This document shows, in pieces, positions 12,435 through 19,231 of a stretch of DNA of 21,564 nucleotides (positions are counted from its first letter, which is position 1; each line of letters opens with the position of its first letter). The DNA is from a virus. The stretch covers positions 1 to 21,564 of IMG/VR virus record IMGVR_UViG_3300027963_000382; one strand, 5' to 3'. The notes below the pieces were generated by a model, which was given only the letters and a program-made list of their open reading frames with translations, was not told the DNA's origin and made no database searches. The position numbers were made by a program, and so were the translations under genes.

Positions 12435-13619
12435 CTAGTAGTCAATCCAGATATCATAAAGAGTTGGACTTGCTGGTGTTGAAGTTTGAATAAATACTTT
12501 GGCTCCAGTGCGACTAGTTTCTAGTCTGCTATTTAACTGTGTTTGAATAGCAGAAGTTACGCCGTTAAGATACCCAATTTCTGCAGCAGTAGTAGCAGGC
12601 GAAGCAACGTTTCCACTTGAGTTAGTTACAACAGCGCGTGAAGCAATAAGATTCGCAAGTGCGCTAATTTGAACACCAGTGCTACTAACTCCGTCAAGTT
12701 TATTTAATTCCGTAGAGGTAACAGTTAGCGCAGCCCCACCATTTAACGTGCCACCAGTAATTACTGGACTTGTTAGACCTTTATTGGTTAATATGTCTGA
12801 GCTAGTAGGGGTTACTACGCCACTTAGTTTAGAAGCAGCAATGGCAGCGCTAGCACTAATGTCAGCATTAACAATAGTTCCGTCGGCAATGTTTGTCGAA
12901 GTAATAGTTCCAGACGCTATATCAGAACCAGTTACAGTTCCGTCCAAGATATTAGTTGAAGTTATAGTTCCAGTTGCTATGTCAGTTCCAGTAATGGTTC
13001 CATCAACAATGTTTGCACTAGTTACAACAGAGCCAGTAATAGTTCCAGAAATAGTTGGTGAGGCAATAATTGGACTAGTCAAAGTCTTATCAGTTAATTC
13101 TTGTACGCCAGTTGTGGTAACTACAGGTAAGCCACCTTTTTGAAGCGTGGTTGCATTAACGGTTCCACCAGTAATGGTCTTATTGGTTAGTGTTTGTGAA
13201 GCAGTTGTTCCGACAACGGTTCCACCACTTGCACCAGCAGGACCTGCAACTGCAAGTCCATGAATGTCAGCTTCAGCAGCAATGTGAGCCTGGGCTTCAG
13301 CCATGTCTCGCGCAGAAATGACATGCTTTACTGGTTCACCTGCAGCGTGAGCCTGGTCGTTTGTACCATCTACGCCACGACCAGCTATGTTAGCGCCACC
13401 AGCAACAGTTGTACCTACGGTTAGAGTAGATCCAGATGCACCAACAATGGTAACAAGTTCTTCGTTACTTAAGTCGTAACCAACGGCAAGTGTGTATGGG
13501 TATGAAGTTGGAAAACCCGCTGTTGATCCAACAACAAGTGTAAGGTCGGAACTTGTAATTGAAAAACTTAATGTTGTATCAACGGCAACTGATGAATAAT
13601 AACGATTTACTGCTGGCAT
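12435..13619 (-). CDS. repeat-rich tail fibre/spike protein, 394 aa
   Basis: N-terminal ~130 residues form a structured head (LTLVVGSTAGFPTSY, EELVTIVGASGSTLTV, then a VKHVISARDMAEAQAHIAAE helix). Next come fibre units of the TLTNKTITGG and LTDKTLTSP type. Residues about 195-260 hold about seven tandem ~10-residue strands (IVDGTITGTDIATGTITSTN and so on), the pattern of a triple beta-helix shaft. The end has LNKLDGVSSTG and AEIGYLNGVTSAIQTQLNSR, common phage fibre elements. It is most likely the trimeric shaft of a tail fibre. The 7-nt gap to the preceding gene holds only a weak ribosome-binding site. Confidence 0.75.
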   Translation of the reverse strand: MPAVNRYYSSVAVDTTLSFSITSSDLTLVVGSTAGFPTSYPYTLAVGYDLSNEELVTIVGASGSTLTVGTTVAGGANIAGRGVDGTNDQAHAAGEPVKHVISARDMAEAQAHIAAEADIHGLAVAGPAGASGGTVVGTTASQTLTNKTITGGTVNATTLQKGGLPVVTTTGVQELTDKTLTSPIIASPTISGTITGSVVTSANIVDGTITGTDIATGTITSTNILDGTVTGSDIASGTITSTNIADGTIVNADISASAAIAASKLSGVVTPTSSDILTNKGLTSPVITGGTLNGGAALTVTSTELNKLDGVSSTGVQISALANLIASRAVVTNSSGNVASPATTAAEIGYLNGVTSAIQTQLNSRLETSRTGAKVFIQTSTPASPTLYDIWIDY

Positions 13620-13626
13620 GGTTTAC

Positions 13627-14514
13627 CTATCTTGTGTAGTGAACGCGGACTGGGAAGTATTCTTGCTGACGACGTATTTCAGAACTTAAGCGATCCTTGT
13701 ACTGAGCAAAAAGATAACGGGAAACTTGAGCGCCAGCACCTGATGGGCTTGACTGGTCAAGAGCATCGGCCTCAACGGACATACCTGTAACACGTGCTTG
13801 ATCTAGATAAGCGGCTACGCGGTATGAAGCACCTAAAAGGATAACTTCCTGGGCAGAGTTAGGTAAACCTGAATCTGTAAAGTCATCTGAATTAAGTACA
13901 AGCTGGCTTGGTTGCTTAGAGTAAACTACGTTTACTGTACGGCCAGGAACAATACCATCGTAGATGGATAGTGATTTACCTGTGTTAAATGTCTGTGGGT
14001 TTGCGGTCTTATCAATGCGCCAACGGCGTACTGGTAACCATTCCTTTGTAGGTCCTACGGTCTGCCAGGATACGGCAAGCACATCTACTGCGTCCGAAGG
14101 TAACTGGTAGGTAGAGCGTGTAGCCACAAATGAGAACGTGGTGTAGAACGTACCGAATAGGTCAGGGTACACACCATTGATGGCATTGTTGATTGCTTTC
14201 TTAACTACTACCCGTGGGTATGCAGGGCTAATAACAACACGTGCACCAATAGCGTGTGGTGCTACCGTTGAGTTACGAAAGCCACGGCCAGATGGTGCAA
14301 CATAAGCAATACCATTGGCACGGTCAAAGCGGTCAACCCATACAAGTTCATCGTCAATTTCTACAAGGCCACGGGACAATACAGTTCCGTCTTGCACTGT
14401 GAACTGAAGCGCTGATTCGTTTATAGCAGCCGTTAAGAATGTTGCTTGATCCTGGCGCTGTGTATAGCCAGCCACATTGATGAGTACCTCATCAACCATG
14501 TCTCCAAAATTCAT
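13627..14514 (-). CDS. head-tail connector/adaptor-like structural protein, 295 aa
   Basis: A helix near the start (GDMVDEVLINVAGYTQRQD) leads into a beta domain (LVEIDDELVWVDRFDRANG, then YVAPSGRGFRNSTVAPHAIGARVV), then helical and beta segments with KKAINNAINGVYPDLFGTF. The C-terminus is a helix pair (EVILLGASYRVAAYLDQAR and FAQYKDRLSSEIRRQQ). Layout and size match phage adaptor proteins such as tail tubular protein A (T7 gp11-like) and connector proteins downstream of capsid genes. No sequence motif proves this; order and fold impression are the basis. Overlaps the preceding stop by 4 nt (ATGA). Confidence 0.6.
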   Translation of the reverse strand: MNFGDMVDEVLINVAGYTQRQDQATFLTAAINESALQFTVQDGTVLSRGLVEIDDELVWVDRFDRANGIAYVAPSGRGFRNSTVAPHAIGARVVISPAYPRVVVKKAINNAINGVYPDLFGTFYTTFSFVATRSTYQLPSDAVDVLAVSWQTVGPTKEWLPVRRWRIDKTANPQTFNTGKSLSIYDGIVPGRTVNVVYSKQPSQLVLNSDDFTDSGLPNSAQEVILLGASYRVAAYLDQARVTGMSVEADALDQSSPSGAGAQVSRYLFAQYKDRLSSEIRRQQEYFPVRVHYTR

Positions 14515-14765
14515 GCCGTAATCCTCGCTGCAGCTTCGTTAACGCCGAGACCAGAAGTCCCAGCAAGTTTGTTTAGTGCACCTTGAGTAGCAAGGCCAGA
14601 TGTTCCAGCCTTTTTATTCAAAGCACCCTGAAGAGCCAGACCGCTGGTGCCAGCCCAAATATTTGCAGCACCTTGAGCGTCATAACGTGGGACGTTACTA
14701 GAGTTTAATGTCCCAGCCAAACGATTAAGGTGGTATTGCATTGTGCGTCCATCACCAGCAGCCAT
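14511..14765 (-). CDS. small repeat protein with AGTSGL units, 84 aa
   Basis: Residues about 38-78 are three near-identical units of AGTSGL-(x2)-QGALNK (AGTSGLALQGALNK, AGTSGLATQGALNK, AGTSGLGVNEAA), preceded by a looser version in NRLAGTLNSS and QGAANIW. An AAGGG site is upstream of the ATG. Short proteins with this Ala-Gly-Thr repeat occur near fibre and capsid genes of actinophages. Such repeats suggest a helical or decoration module; function unknown. Confidence 0.65.
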   Translation of the reverse strand: MAAGDGRTMQYHLNRLAGTLNSSNVPRYDAQGAANIWAGTSGLALQGALNKKAGTSGLATQGALNKLAGTSGLGVNEAAARITA

Positions 14766-14795
14766 AATTACTTACCCTTCTTTTTAGAATTACTA

Positions 14796-14909
14796 TTACT
14801 TAGATCCGCCAACGCCTTCGTAACCGCCACCTGGTTTGTCAGGCTTGCCAGTTAACTTGTCATTGATCTTTCCAATTTGAGTCTTGTTGCATCCACATTC
14901 AACGCACAT
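14796..14909 (-). CDS. tiny Cys-rich protein beginning MCVECGC, 37 aa
   Basis: The 37-residue product has three cysteines in MCVECGCNK and a Gly/Lys tail (KPDKPGGGYEGVGGSK). It starts 1 nt after the stop of the upstream small gene, which supplies a ribosome-binding site (AAAGGA). Very short MCVECGC proteins occur among actinophage structural genes and may bind metal. Function unknown. Confidence 0.5.
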   Translation of the reverse strand: MCVECGCNKTQIGKINDKLTGKPDKPGGGYEGVGGSK

Positions 14910-14910
14910 G

Positions 14911-15072
14911 TTACTTTCCTTTCTTTTTAGCAGCGTTCATGTTGTCTACTAAATTTGGGTATGGTCTACCAGCAGCCTTGGCTTTAGCCTTAGCGCTAGA
15001 CTTTTGACTTGATGTTAAAGGTTTAGATTTTGTATTTGGGTTTGGTTTATCCCATACTTCTTTCTTCACCAT
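14911..15072 (-). CDS. small Lys/Ala-rich basic protein ending RPYPNLVDN, 53 aa
   Basis: A 53-residue protein: VKKEVWDKPNPNTKSKPLT, then an Ala/Lys helix (SSAKAKAKAAG), then RPYPNLVDNMN and a basic end. An AAGGAG site overlaps the region; the ATG at 15072 is only 2 nt from it, while the in-frame GTG at 15069 is 5 nt away, so either start is possible. The AKAKAKAAGRPYPNLVDN block is a motif I recognise from small phage proteins. The high charge suggests nucleic-acid binding inside the capsid, by inference. Confidence 0.55.
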   Translation of the reverse strand: MVKKEVWDKPNPNTKSKPLTSSQKSSAKAKAKAAGRPYPNLVDNMNAAKKKGK

Positions 15073-15332
15073 TTCTCCTTGTTTGCCCAGTAAGCTGCAG
15101 ACATTTTGCCTTTAGCAATGTTTTTTGCATGACGTGCCTTAAACGCTTCGTTGCGTTTAGAACCATCGGGAGAACCAGAGACACCTTGTTGACCAAAGCG
15201 AATGGTCTTAACCTGTGTGCCTTCTTTAGCCACAACAACATGTGACTTAGTTGGATGACTTGGTGTACGCTTTGGCTTGTTGTAGCCAGAGACACCAGCG
15301 TTCTTTAAGCGTGGATCGGGAGTATTAGCCAT
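15066..15332 (-). CDS. DUF6321-like small basic protein, 88 aa
   Basis: The C-terminus FKARHAKNIAKGKMSAAYWA plus NKEKW is the core of a short protein family found in phages (DUF6321 as I recall it). The N-terminal half is Pro/Lys-rich (SGYNKPKRTPSHPTKSHVVV), followed by KTIRFGQQGVSGSPDGSKR. It is strongly basic, small and located with other tiny structural genes. It may bind DNA or other virion proteins. Its ATG shares a base with the preceding stop (TAATG). Confidence 0.65.
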   Translation of the reverse strand: MANTPDPRLKNAGVSGYNKPKRTPSHPTKSHVVVAKEGTQVKTIRFGQQGVSGSPDGSKRNEAFKARHAKNIAKGKMSAAYWANKEKW

Positions 15333-15649
15333 TACAGACCAACTTCTTTCATAGTATTTGCAGTTGCTTTATCTATCGTCTTAGCCGCTGGCATAGTGCC
15401 TGCGTCATATGCCCTACCCAAAGTTTCACTAGCCTTTTCAGCCTCAATAATTTGACCCATGCGAGTACCTGCAGGCTGTATGCCTTGTGCCCTGGCGTTA
15501 GCGTAAGCATCAAGCTCGCCGTTCCATTTAGCATTAGACATTGCTTTGCCACTGGCTGCATCGCCAGCGTTCATTTGTATGTTGGAAGCGCGCAAGCAAT
15601 CTCCCCAAGTGGGGTGATCCTGTGTGCGACAACCTGTTCTACATGCCAT
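15332..15649 (-). CDS. MACRTGC-family protein, full-length copy, 105 aa
   Basis: The N-terminus carries the Cys motif C3-x3-C7-x4-H12-x5-C18 (MACRTGCRTQDH, then GDC), which could bind zinc, followed by a helical Ala-rich body (NAKWNGELDAYANARAQG, PAGTRMGQ, EAEKASETLGRAYDAG). It starts 11 nt inside the end of the glycosyltransferase gene. The first 33 nt match the start of the 31-residue ORF at 16739-16834 at 27 of 33 positions. This N-terminal module is common in actinophage small virion proteins. Function unknown. Confidence 0.65.
   Translation of the reverse strand: MACRTGCRTQDHPTWGDCLRASNIQMNAGDAASGKAMSNAKWNGELDAYANARAQGIQPAGTRMGQIIEAEKASETLGRAYDAGTMPAAKTIDKATANTMKEVGL
15617..15649 (-). 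repeat. direct repeat copy downstream of the glycosyltransferase gene
   Basis: A 33-nt segment matching 16802-16834 at 27 of 33 positions, including the first 17 nt with one mismatch. It encodes the MACRTGC start of the 105-residue protein and supplies the TAG of the glycosyltransferase gene in another frame. Confidence 0.6.
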
Positions 15650-16721
15650 TAGTTTGTCCCTCTAACATAGTTTTGTAGTTATTTTCAAGCCGTAGGAAAT
15701 TATCGCTATTAGGGCCCGCGCCCTCCATAGCCAATCTTGCCCACTTCTTAGCCGAACCTTTTTTGTTTAAGTTCCAAGATGATACGGCTAAAAGATCGTA
15801 GCAACGCCACTTCCACACTGATTCATTTATCAGGTAATGTGCGCCACATTCAAGTTCATTAACTTTGTTTGCTGCGTCCCAGCAAAGTTGCCATTCTTGA
15901 TTCTGATAATAGTGGTGCGCTAGGGCAAACCATGATTCAAGTTGATCTGAGGCGCAATCCACATTCTTTAGGAACCAATGTAGGGCTTGTTCTCTATTAC
16001 CTAACCTGATGTAGCTATCGCCCACAGCGCGACAAGAAGCAGCAGACTCAATGTTCCAACCAGTATCTTCTCGTCCATCGAAGAATACGCTGGCTCGTTC
16101 AATGATTTCATCCCATTTTTCATGGAAGTAAAGTTCCCTAATGTAGTAATGCCACATGCGTGGATCATGCGGATCTTCTTCTATCGCAGCTTTTAGCATT
16201 GGCAAATACTGACCGCGTGACTTATTGTTGTCTGGCTTGTGGAATACGGTAGTCTCAACTACCACTTCTTTATCCACAGTTCCCATGCTTGTAACCGTAA
16301 CTTCATGGCATGGCTTTACCCATCGGTATCCATGTCTTGCATGGATCCGATTGTTATTTGCCCAACGGTTATCACCCTCGGTGTTCCAAAATACAAATGC
16401 TCTGGTTGTATCTGGTTGCCAGGCTTCGCGAAGTTTATCAAAGAACTCTGGCTCTGGAACTTCGTCTAGGTCCAAGGAAACACACACATCCACGTCAGCA
16501 GGCACTAGGGCTAGGGATGCATTACGAGCATCATCAAACCTAAAAGGGCTTACAGTAATGCTGTGGGTTTTTATGCCATATTTGGCCAGCAGTTGCATTG
16601 TGTTGTCAGTTGACCCAGTATCTGCTACAATTCTTATATCAGCACCCGCTGTAGCCTTGGCCCAGCGAGCTACGTGCTTTGCCTCATTTAGGGCAATGGC
16701 GTACACTGCTATCTTTACCAT
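15639..16721 (-). CDS. family-2 (GT-A) glycosyltransferase with C-terminal helical repeats, 360 aa
   Basis: A GT2 fold is clear: IAVYAIALNEAKHVARWAKA (1-24), IVADTGSTDNT (31-41) and SLDLDEVPE with the D84-x-D86 metal/nucleotide-sugar motif. The VKPCHEVTV and TTVFHKP elements belong to the later core. Residues about 170-350 are paired helices with TPR-like spacing (MWHYYIRELYFHEKWDEIIE; SYIRLGNREQALHWFLKN; LESWFALAHHYYQNQEW). It transfers a sugar to an unknown acceptor. Its position among fibre genes, beside a GPT-rich collagen-like protein, suggests glycosylation of virion fibres; host surface or DNA glycosylation are alternatives. No ribosome-binding site is seen and a TACAAT box sits 6 nt before the ATG. 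Confidence 0.85.
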   Translation of the reverse strand: MVKIAVYAIALNEAKHVARWAKATAGADIRIVADTGSTDNTMQLLAKYGIKTHSITVSPFRFDDARNASLALVPADVDVCVSLDLDEVPEPEFFDKLREAWQPDTTRAFVFWNTEGDNRWANNNRIHARHGYRWVKPCHEVTVTSMGTVDKEVVVETTVFHKPDNNKSRGQYLPMLKAAIEEDPHDPRMWHYYIRELYFHEKWDEIIERASVFFDGREDTGWNIESAASCRAVGDSYIRLGNREQALHWFLKNVDCASDQLESWFALAHHYYQNQEWQLCWDAANKVNELECGAHYLINESVWKWRCYDLLAVSSWNLNKKGSAKKWARLAMEGAGPNSDNFLRLENNYKTMLEGQTNGM

Positions 16722-16727
16722 GCCCAG

Positions 16728-16756
16728 ATTGTATCACACTATGGGCGTAAAGACGA
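16728..16756 (-). promoter_or_regulatory. weak candidate leaderless promoter before the glycosyltransferase
   Basis: On the minus strand TACAAT (16733-16728) ends 6 nt before the ATG at 16721, which would put the start site on the ATG itself. A -35 at 17-nt spacing (TCGTCT) matches the consensus at only three of six positions. The 17-nt gap has no Shine-Dalgarno site, unlike most genes of the operon, and this is the main support. Confidence 0.3.
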
Positions 16757-16834
16757 TTTGTTTATAGCTACACCCTTACAGCAGTCTGCGTATGATTCGC
16801 AATCCTGGGTAGGGCACCCTGTTCTACAAGCCAT
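16739..16834 (-). CDS. MACRTGC-family protein, short copy, 31 aa
   Basis: A 31-residue Cys-rich ORF (MACRTGCPTQDC, then ADCCKGVAINKSS) with C3, C7, C12, C18 and C19. It is the N-terminal module of the 105-residue protein at 15332-15649 without the helical body, and it starts the same way: its ATG lies 11 nt inside the end of the preceding gene. It may be a functional mini-protein or a remnant cut short when the glycosyltransferase cassette arrived just downstream. Confidence 0.5.
   Translation of the reverse strand: MACRTGCPTQDCESYADCCKGVAINKSSLRP
16802..16834 (-). repeat. direct repeat copy upstream of the glycosyltransferase gene
   Basis: Partner of the 15617-15649 copy: 27 of 33 nt identical, in the same orientation. 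It holds the start of the 31-residue ORF and the TAG of the 46-residue gene. The two copies bracket the glycosyltransferase gene. Confidence 0.6.
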
Positions 16835-16964
16835 CTACTTGAACCTTGTCTGTAATTTCCATACCACATGGTCCACAAAAACATAGGTCTGCAGGGTCTT
16901 CAAAAGGAATCGCAATGCTTTGGTTTTCACAACCATCTGTGTGACAAGTTAAATTGATAATCAC
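16824..16964 (-). CDS. small Cys-rich zinc-ribbon-like protein, 46 aa
   Basis: I start at the GTG at 16964, whose first base is the last base of the collagen-like gene's TAG (TAGTG). The product has CHTDGC (7-12) and CFCGPC (33-38) and a hydrophobic strand between (SIAIPFEDPADL), fitting a small zinc ribbon. A longer frame upstream overlaps the collagen-like gene and is not used. Function unknown; probably a small virion or assembly factor. Confidence 0.55.
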   Translation of the reverse strand: MIINLTCHTDGCENQSIAIPFEDPADLCFCGPCGMEITDKVQVDGL

Positions 16965-18541
16965 TATTGAGCCGTTCCTGCCGAGTAAGCGGATGTAGTC
17001 ATTTGTATTGCTTGCCAACCAGCACTTAATGCACTTGTCCATGTCTGCGTAGCCGCACTGGGATTGTAAACATAGTAAGTAAATCCAGTAGTGCTTGAAG
17101 CAAGTCCTCTTGGAACAAGGTTTCCAGTGCCAGAAGGAGCGCCCTGCAATGTTGTTATAACAACTGGGGCAACACTAAATCTACTAGCAGGAAAAGTGAC
17201 AGAAGCATTTGTTTGTCCACTTGCAACAACAGAACCTGTTGCAAAACTAATAAGACCAGCAGAAATTGCATATGGAAGTGGTTTACCACTAGAAGAGTTA
17301 GTTGCACTAGTTGCTGTACTTGCATTTCCAATTACACTACCAGTTAGTGTTCCACTAAAACCATTTTGTGCGTAGATATTTCCAATAGAACTTACGTTTC
17401 CCGAACCATCTACTTTGAACACAGGTGCAACAGCATCTTGACCATCTGGAGTATTCCTAAGTTCAAATAAATTACCAGAGTGAGTTCCAGCAGCAACGGT
17501 TGTATCAATAATAATTGCTGATGAGTTAGCACTTGTTGTAGCAGTAACACCACCAGTTAATGCTGGACTTGCAGAAAATACCAGTGACCCAGTACCAGTT
17601 TCATTGGAGATAACTCCAGCAAGTTCTGCAGAAGTTGTAGCAGCAAACTGTGATAATTTACCTGCGGTAGTAGCAATACCAGTTACTGCACCAGTAGTAC
17701 CATTAACTGAGTTAACACCAGTAACAGCGCCAGTAGCACCATTGAAAGATGCAACATAGGCTAACGGTGTTGAGCCTGTCGCTCCTGTTGCACCTGTTGC
17801 ACCTGTAGCTCCATTAGTTCCGTTAGTACCATCAGTACCCGTAGCACCCGTTGAACCTGTTGGACCAGTGCTACCTGTAGCACCAGTTGGACCTGTAGGT
17901 CCCGTACTTCCAGTAGAACCATTAGTGCCATTGGTACCTGCAGTACCAGTCGCTCCAGTAGGTCCAGTAGGACCTGTCGCACCAGTTGCGCCAGTGGCTC
18001 CCGTAGCACCATTCGTACCATTCGTACCATTAGTTCCGTTAGTACCTGTAGGTCCAGTAGGACCTGTTGCACCCGTACTTCCAGTAGAACCAGTAGAACC
18101 TGTTGGTCCTGTAGGACCAGTTGCGCCTGTTGCACCATTAGTTCCATTTGTACCAGAGCTACCTGTTGGTCCAGTAGATCCAGTATTGCCTGTCGATCCA
18201 GTAGGACCAGTAGGACCCGTTACTGTACTTGCTGCTCCTGTTGCACCAGTTGGACCAGTTGGACCAGTTGGACCAGCGACTGTACTATTAGCACCAGTAG
18301 AACCAGTGCTACCAGTTGCACCCGTAGAGCCAGTTGGACCTGTAGGTCCAGGAACCGTAGAGTTTGCGCCCGTAGGTCCTGTAGGACCCGTAACAGAAGG
18401 ACCAGTTGATCCAGTTACACCTTGGGTTCCTTGAGGACCAATGACACCAAGTTCAATGGTAACGGTTTCTGAGTAGTTAACGTCCATAGTGGTACGTTCA
18501 ACAGGAATTTCAACAACGGAAGTAATTTCAGTTAATGCCAT
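16964..18541 (-). CDS. collagen-like tail fibre protein rich in GPT triplets, 525 aa
   Basis: Residues 1-33 are a short beta-rich anchor ([19 protein letters not shown]). From about 35 to 257 the chain is Gly-X-Y collagen-like sequence dominated by GPT, GAT, GST and GTN triplets, interrupted by N-S-T-V spacers, and would form a triple helix. The C-terminal ~265 residues are a globular fibre-tip domain with [20 protein letters not shown] and a beta-rich end ([14 protein letters not shown]). Threonine at most Y positions replaces the proline normal for animal collagen; in bacterial GPT repeats such as BclA these threonines carry O-linked sugars. The next-but-two gene downstream is a glycosyltransferase. 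TAATG coupling to the gene above. Confidence 0.85.
   Translation of the reverse strand: MALTEITSVVEIPVERTTMDVNYSETVTIELGVIGPQGTQGVTGSTGPSVTGPTGPTGANSTVPGPTGPTGSTGATGSTGSTGANSTVAGPTGPTGPTGATGAASTVTGPTGPTGSTGNTGSTGPTGSSGTNGTNGATGATGPTGPTGSTGSTGSTGATGPTGPTGTNGTNGTNGTNGATGATGATGATGPTGPTGATGTAGTNGTNGSTGSTGPTGPTGATGSTGPTGSTGATGTDGTNGTNGATGATGATGATGSTPLAYVASFNGATGAVTGVNSVNGTTGAVTGIATTAGKLSQFAATTSAELAGVISNETGTGSLVFSASPALTGGVTATTSANSSAIIIDTTVAAGTHSGNLFELRNTPDGQDAVAPVFKVDGSGNVSSIGNIYAQNGFSGTLTGSVIGNASTATSATNSSSGKPLPYAISAGLISFATGSVVASGQTNASVTFPASRFSVAPVVITTLQGAPSGTGNLVPRGLASSTTGFTYYVYNPSAATQTWTSALSAGWQAIQMTTSAYSAGTAQ
17768..18440 (-). repeat. degenerate 9-nt tandem repeat coding for collagen triplets
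   Basis: Minus-strand GGN-CCN-ACN and related units (Gly-Pro/Ala/Ser-Thr) repeat over about 670 nt. Third codon positions vary freely while the amino acids are fixed, which shows protein-level selection and avoids long exact DNA repeats. Some blocks repeat exactly over 12-20 nt. Confidence 0.8.
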
Positions 18542-18888
18542 TACTGGGTTACCTCAGCAATCACGGAAAAGCCACCAGTTAAAATTTTAGTTACTGTGCC
18601 ACCAGGGGATGTAACCTCAAGGTCGTAAACGTAGTTGCCTGGAGGCAAAGCTGCAGTTTCAACAGCAGTAAGAGTAAGAGTAAATTTACCATCAGTAGTA
18701 CCAGCAACAATGCGACCATTGGCGGTAGATAGTTCTACAATAACAGAAGCGGAATTAACATCTTGACGGACCTGCATCTTGGCAGAATAACCCGTAACAT
18801 TGACATAGGAATTGTTGATCTTCCAAGCAGGGGAAGTATTAAAAGTGTCACCTTCATAGATGCGAAAGTTGAAACGCCCAGGTTGCAC
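18541..18888 (-). CDS. Ig-like/beta-sandwich structural protein, 115 aa
   Basis: Starts at GTG sharing a base with the preceding TAG. The opening [18 protein letters not shown] and the later [40 protein letters not shown] and [16 protein letters not shown] give an all-beta domain like those that carry or join phage fibres and baseplates (the GDTF-W start is a recurring opening of such proteins). It sits directly above the collagen-like gene and may anchor that fibre. No enzyme motif. Confidence 0.6.
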   Translation of the reverse strand: MQPGRFNFRIYEGDTFNTSPAWKINNSYVNVTGYSAKMQVRQDVNSASVIVELSTANGRIVAGTTDGKFTLTLTAVETAALPPGNYVYDLEVTSPGGTVTKILTGGFSVIAEVTQ

Positions 18889-19145
18889 TATTCCTCCGTA
18901 ATGTTAGGACCGTAGCCACCGTTAATTAGGCTTGTACGTTCCGCGTCTGTAATTGGATATTTATGTCCACCTTGGTAGAAGCGCACTGCAGCTTCAAGTT
19001 CTTCAATACCAGGGGATCGGTAATGCGAGTAAGTTCCGTCACTGTTAAGTAAAACGGTATCTGCTCGGTTAAGACGGTAGCGGTAAAACAATGTTCCACC
19101 ACCAGCAGGACCTTCTTCAACAGTAGGTGGGGTGAAGTAGTAAGT
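18888..19145 (-). CDS. small virion protein following the capsid gene, 85 aa
   Basis: I choose the GTG at 19145 as start: GAAAGG lies 6 nt upstream, whereas an in-frame ATG at 19193 falls inside the intergenic hairpin. The product is beta-rich at first (VTYYFTPPTVEEGPAGGG, YRYRLNRADTVLL) and helical later (GIEELEAAVRFYQGG, TDAERTSLINGG). It follows the major capsid gene and is likely a head completion or decoration protein. No family recognised. Confidence 0.6.
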   Translation of the reverse strand, partial: TYYFTPPTVEEGPAGGGTLFYRYRLNRADTVLLNSDGTYSHYRSPGIEELEAAVRFYQGGHKYPITDAERTSLINGGYGPNITEE

Positions 19146-19178
19146 CACTGCTATCCTTTCAAAAGTTATGGGGGTAGT

Positions 19179-19210
19179 GCAGTCCCCGCCCATTATATGA
19201 CGGGGACTAC
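19179..19210 (-). terminator. hairpin after the capsid gene (attenuator-like)
   Basis: A 10-bp stem (GTAGTCCCCG with CGGGGACTGC, one G-U pair) and 12-nt loop lie in the 86-nt gap after the capsid stop. There is no T-tract, so it is not a strong intrinsic terminator. It could be a partial attenuator or protect the capsid mRNA 3' end, both usual behind phage capsid genes. Confidence 0.55.
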
Positions 19211-19231
19211 ACAGAATTACCTAGGGTTTAA

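Noticed and set aside
12679-13143. 154-codon plus-strand ORF of hydrophobic Val-Pro repeats
   Set aside because: Antisense of the tandem fibre repeats at 12435-13619.
16225-16767. 180-codon plus-strand ORF
   Set aside because: Antisense to the glycosyltransferase, whose motifs and coupling are clear; the ORF has no domain or ribosome-binding site.
16824-17042. 72-residue version of the small Cys-rich gene
   Set aside because: Its first 26 residues overlap the collagen-like gene; the GTG coupled to the upstream TAG at 16964 fits the operon style.
17761-18147. 128-codon Leu/Gln/Val-rich minus-strand ORF in another frame
   Set aside because: Shifted-frame shadow of the same collagen-like repeats.
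17868-18434. 188-codon plus-strand ORF rich in Val-Pro-Val and Gly-Pro-Val
   Set aside because: It is the antisense reading of the collagen triplet repeats; the absence of stops follows from the GGN-CCN-ACN composition.
17768-18440. Regular repeats that could suggest a CRISPR array
   Set aside because: There are no constant repeats with unique spacers. The period is 9 nt and keeps reading frame, so it is coding collagen-like sequence.
18888-19193. Longer start (ATG 19193) for the gene after the capsid gene
   Set aside because: It would lie inside the intergenic hairpin and has no ribosome-binding site; the GTG at 19145 has a good one.
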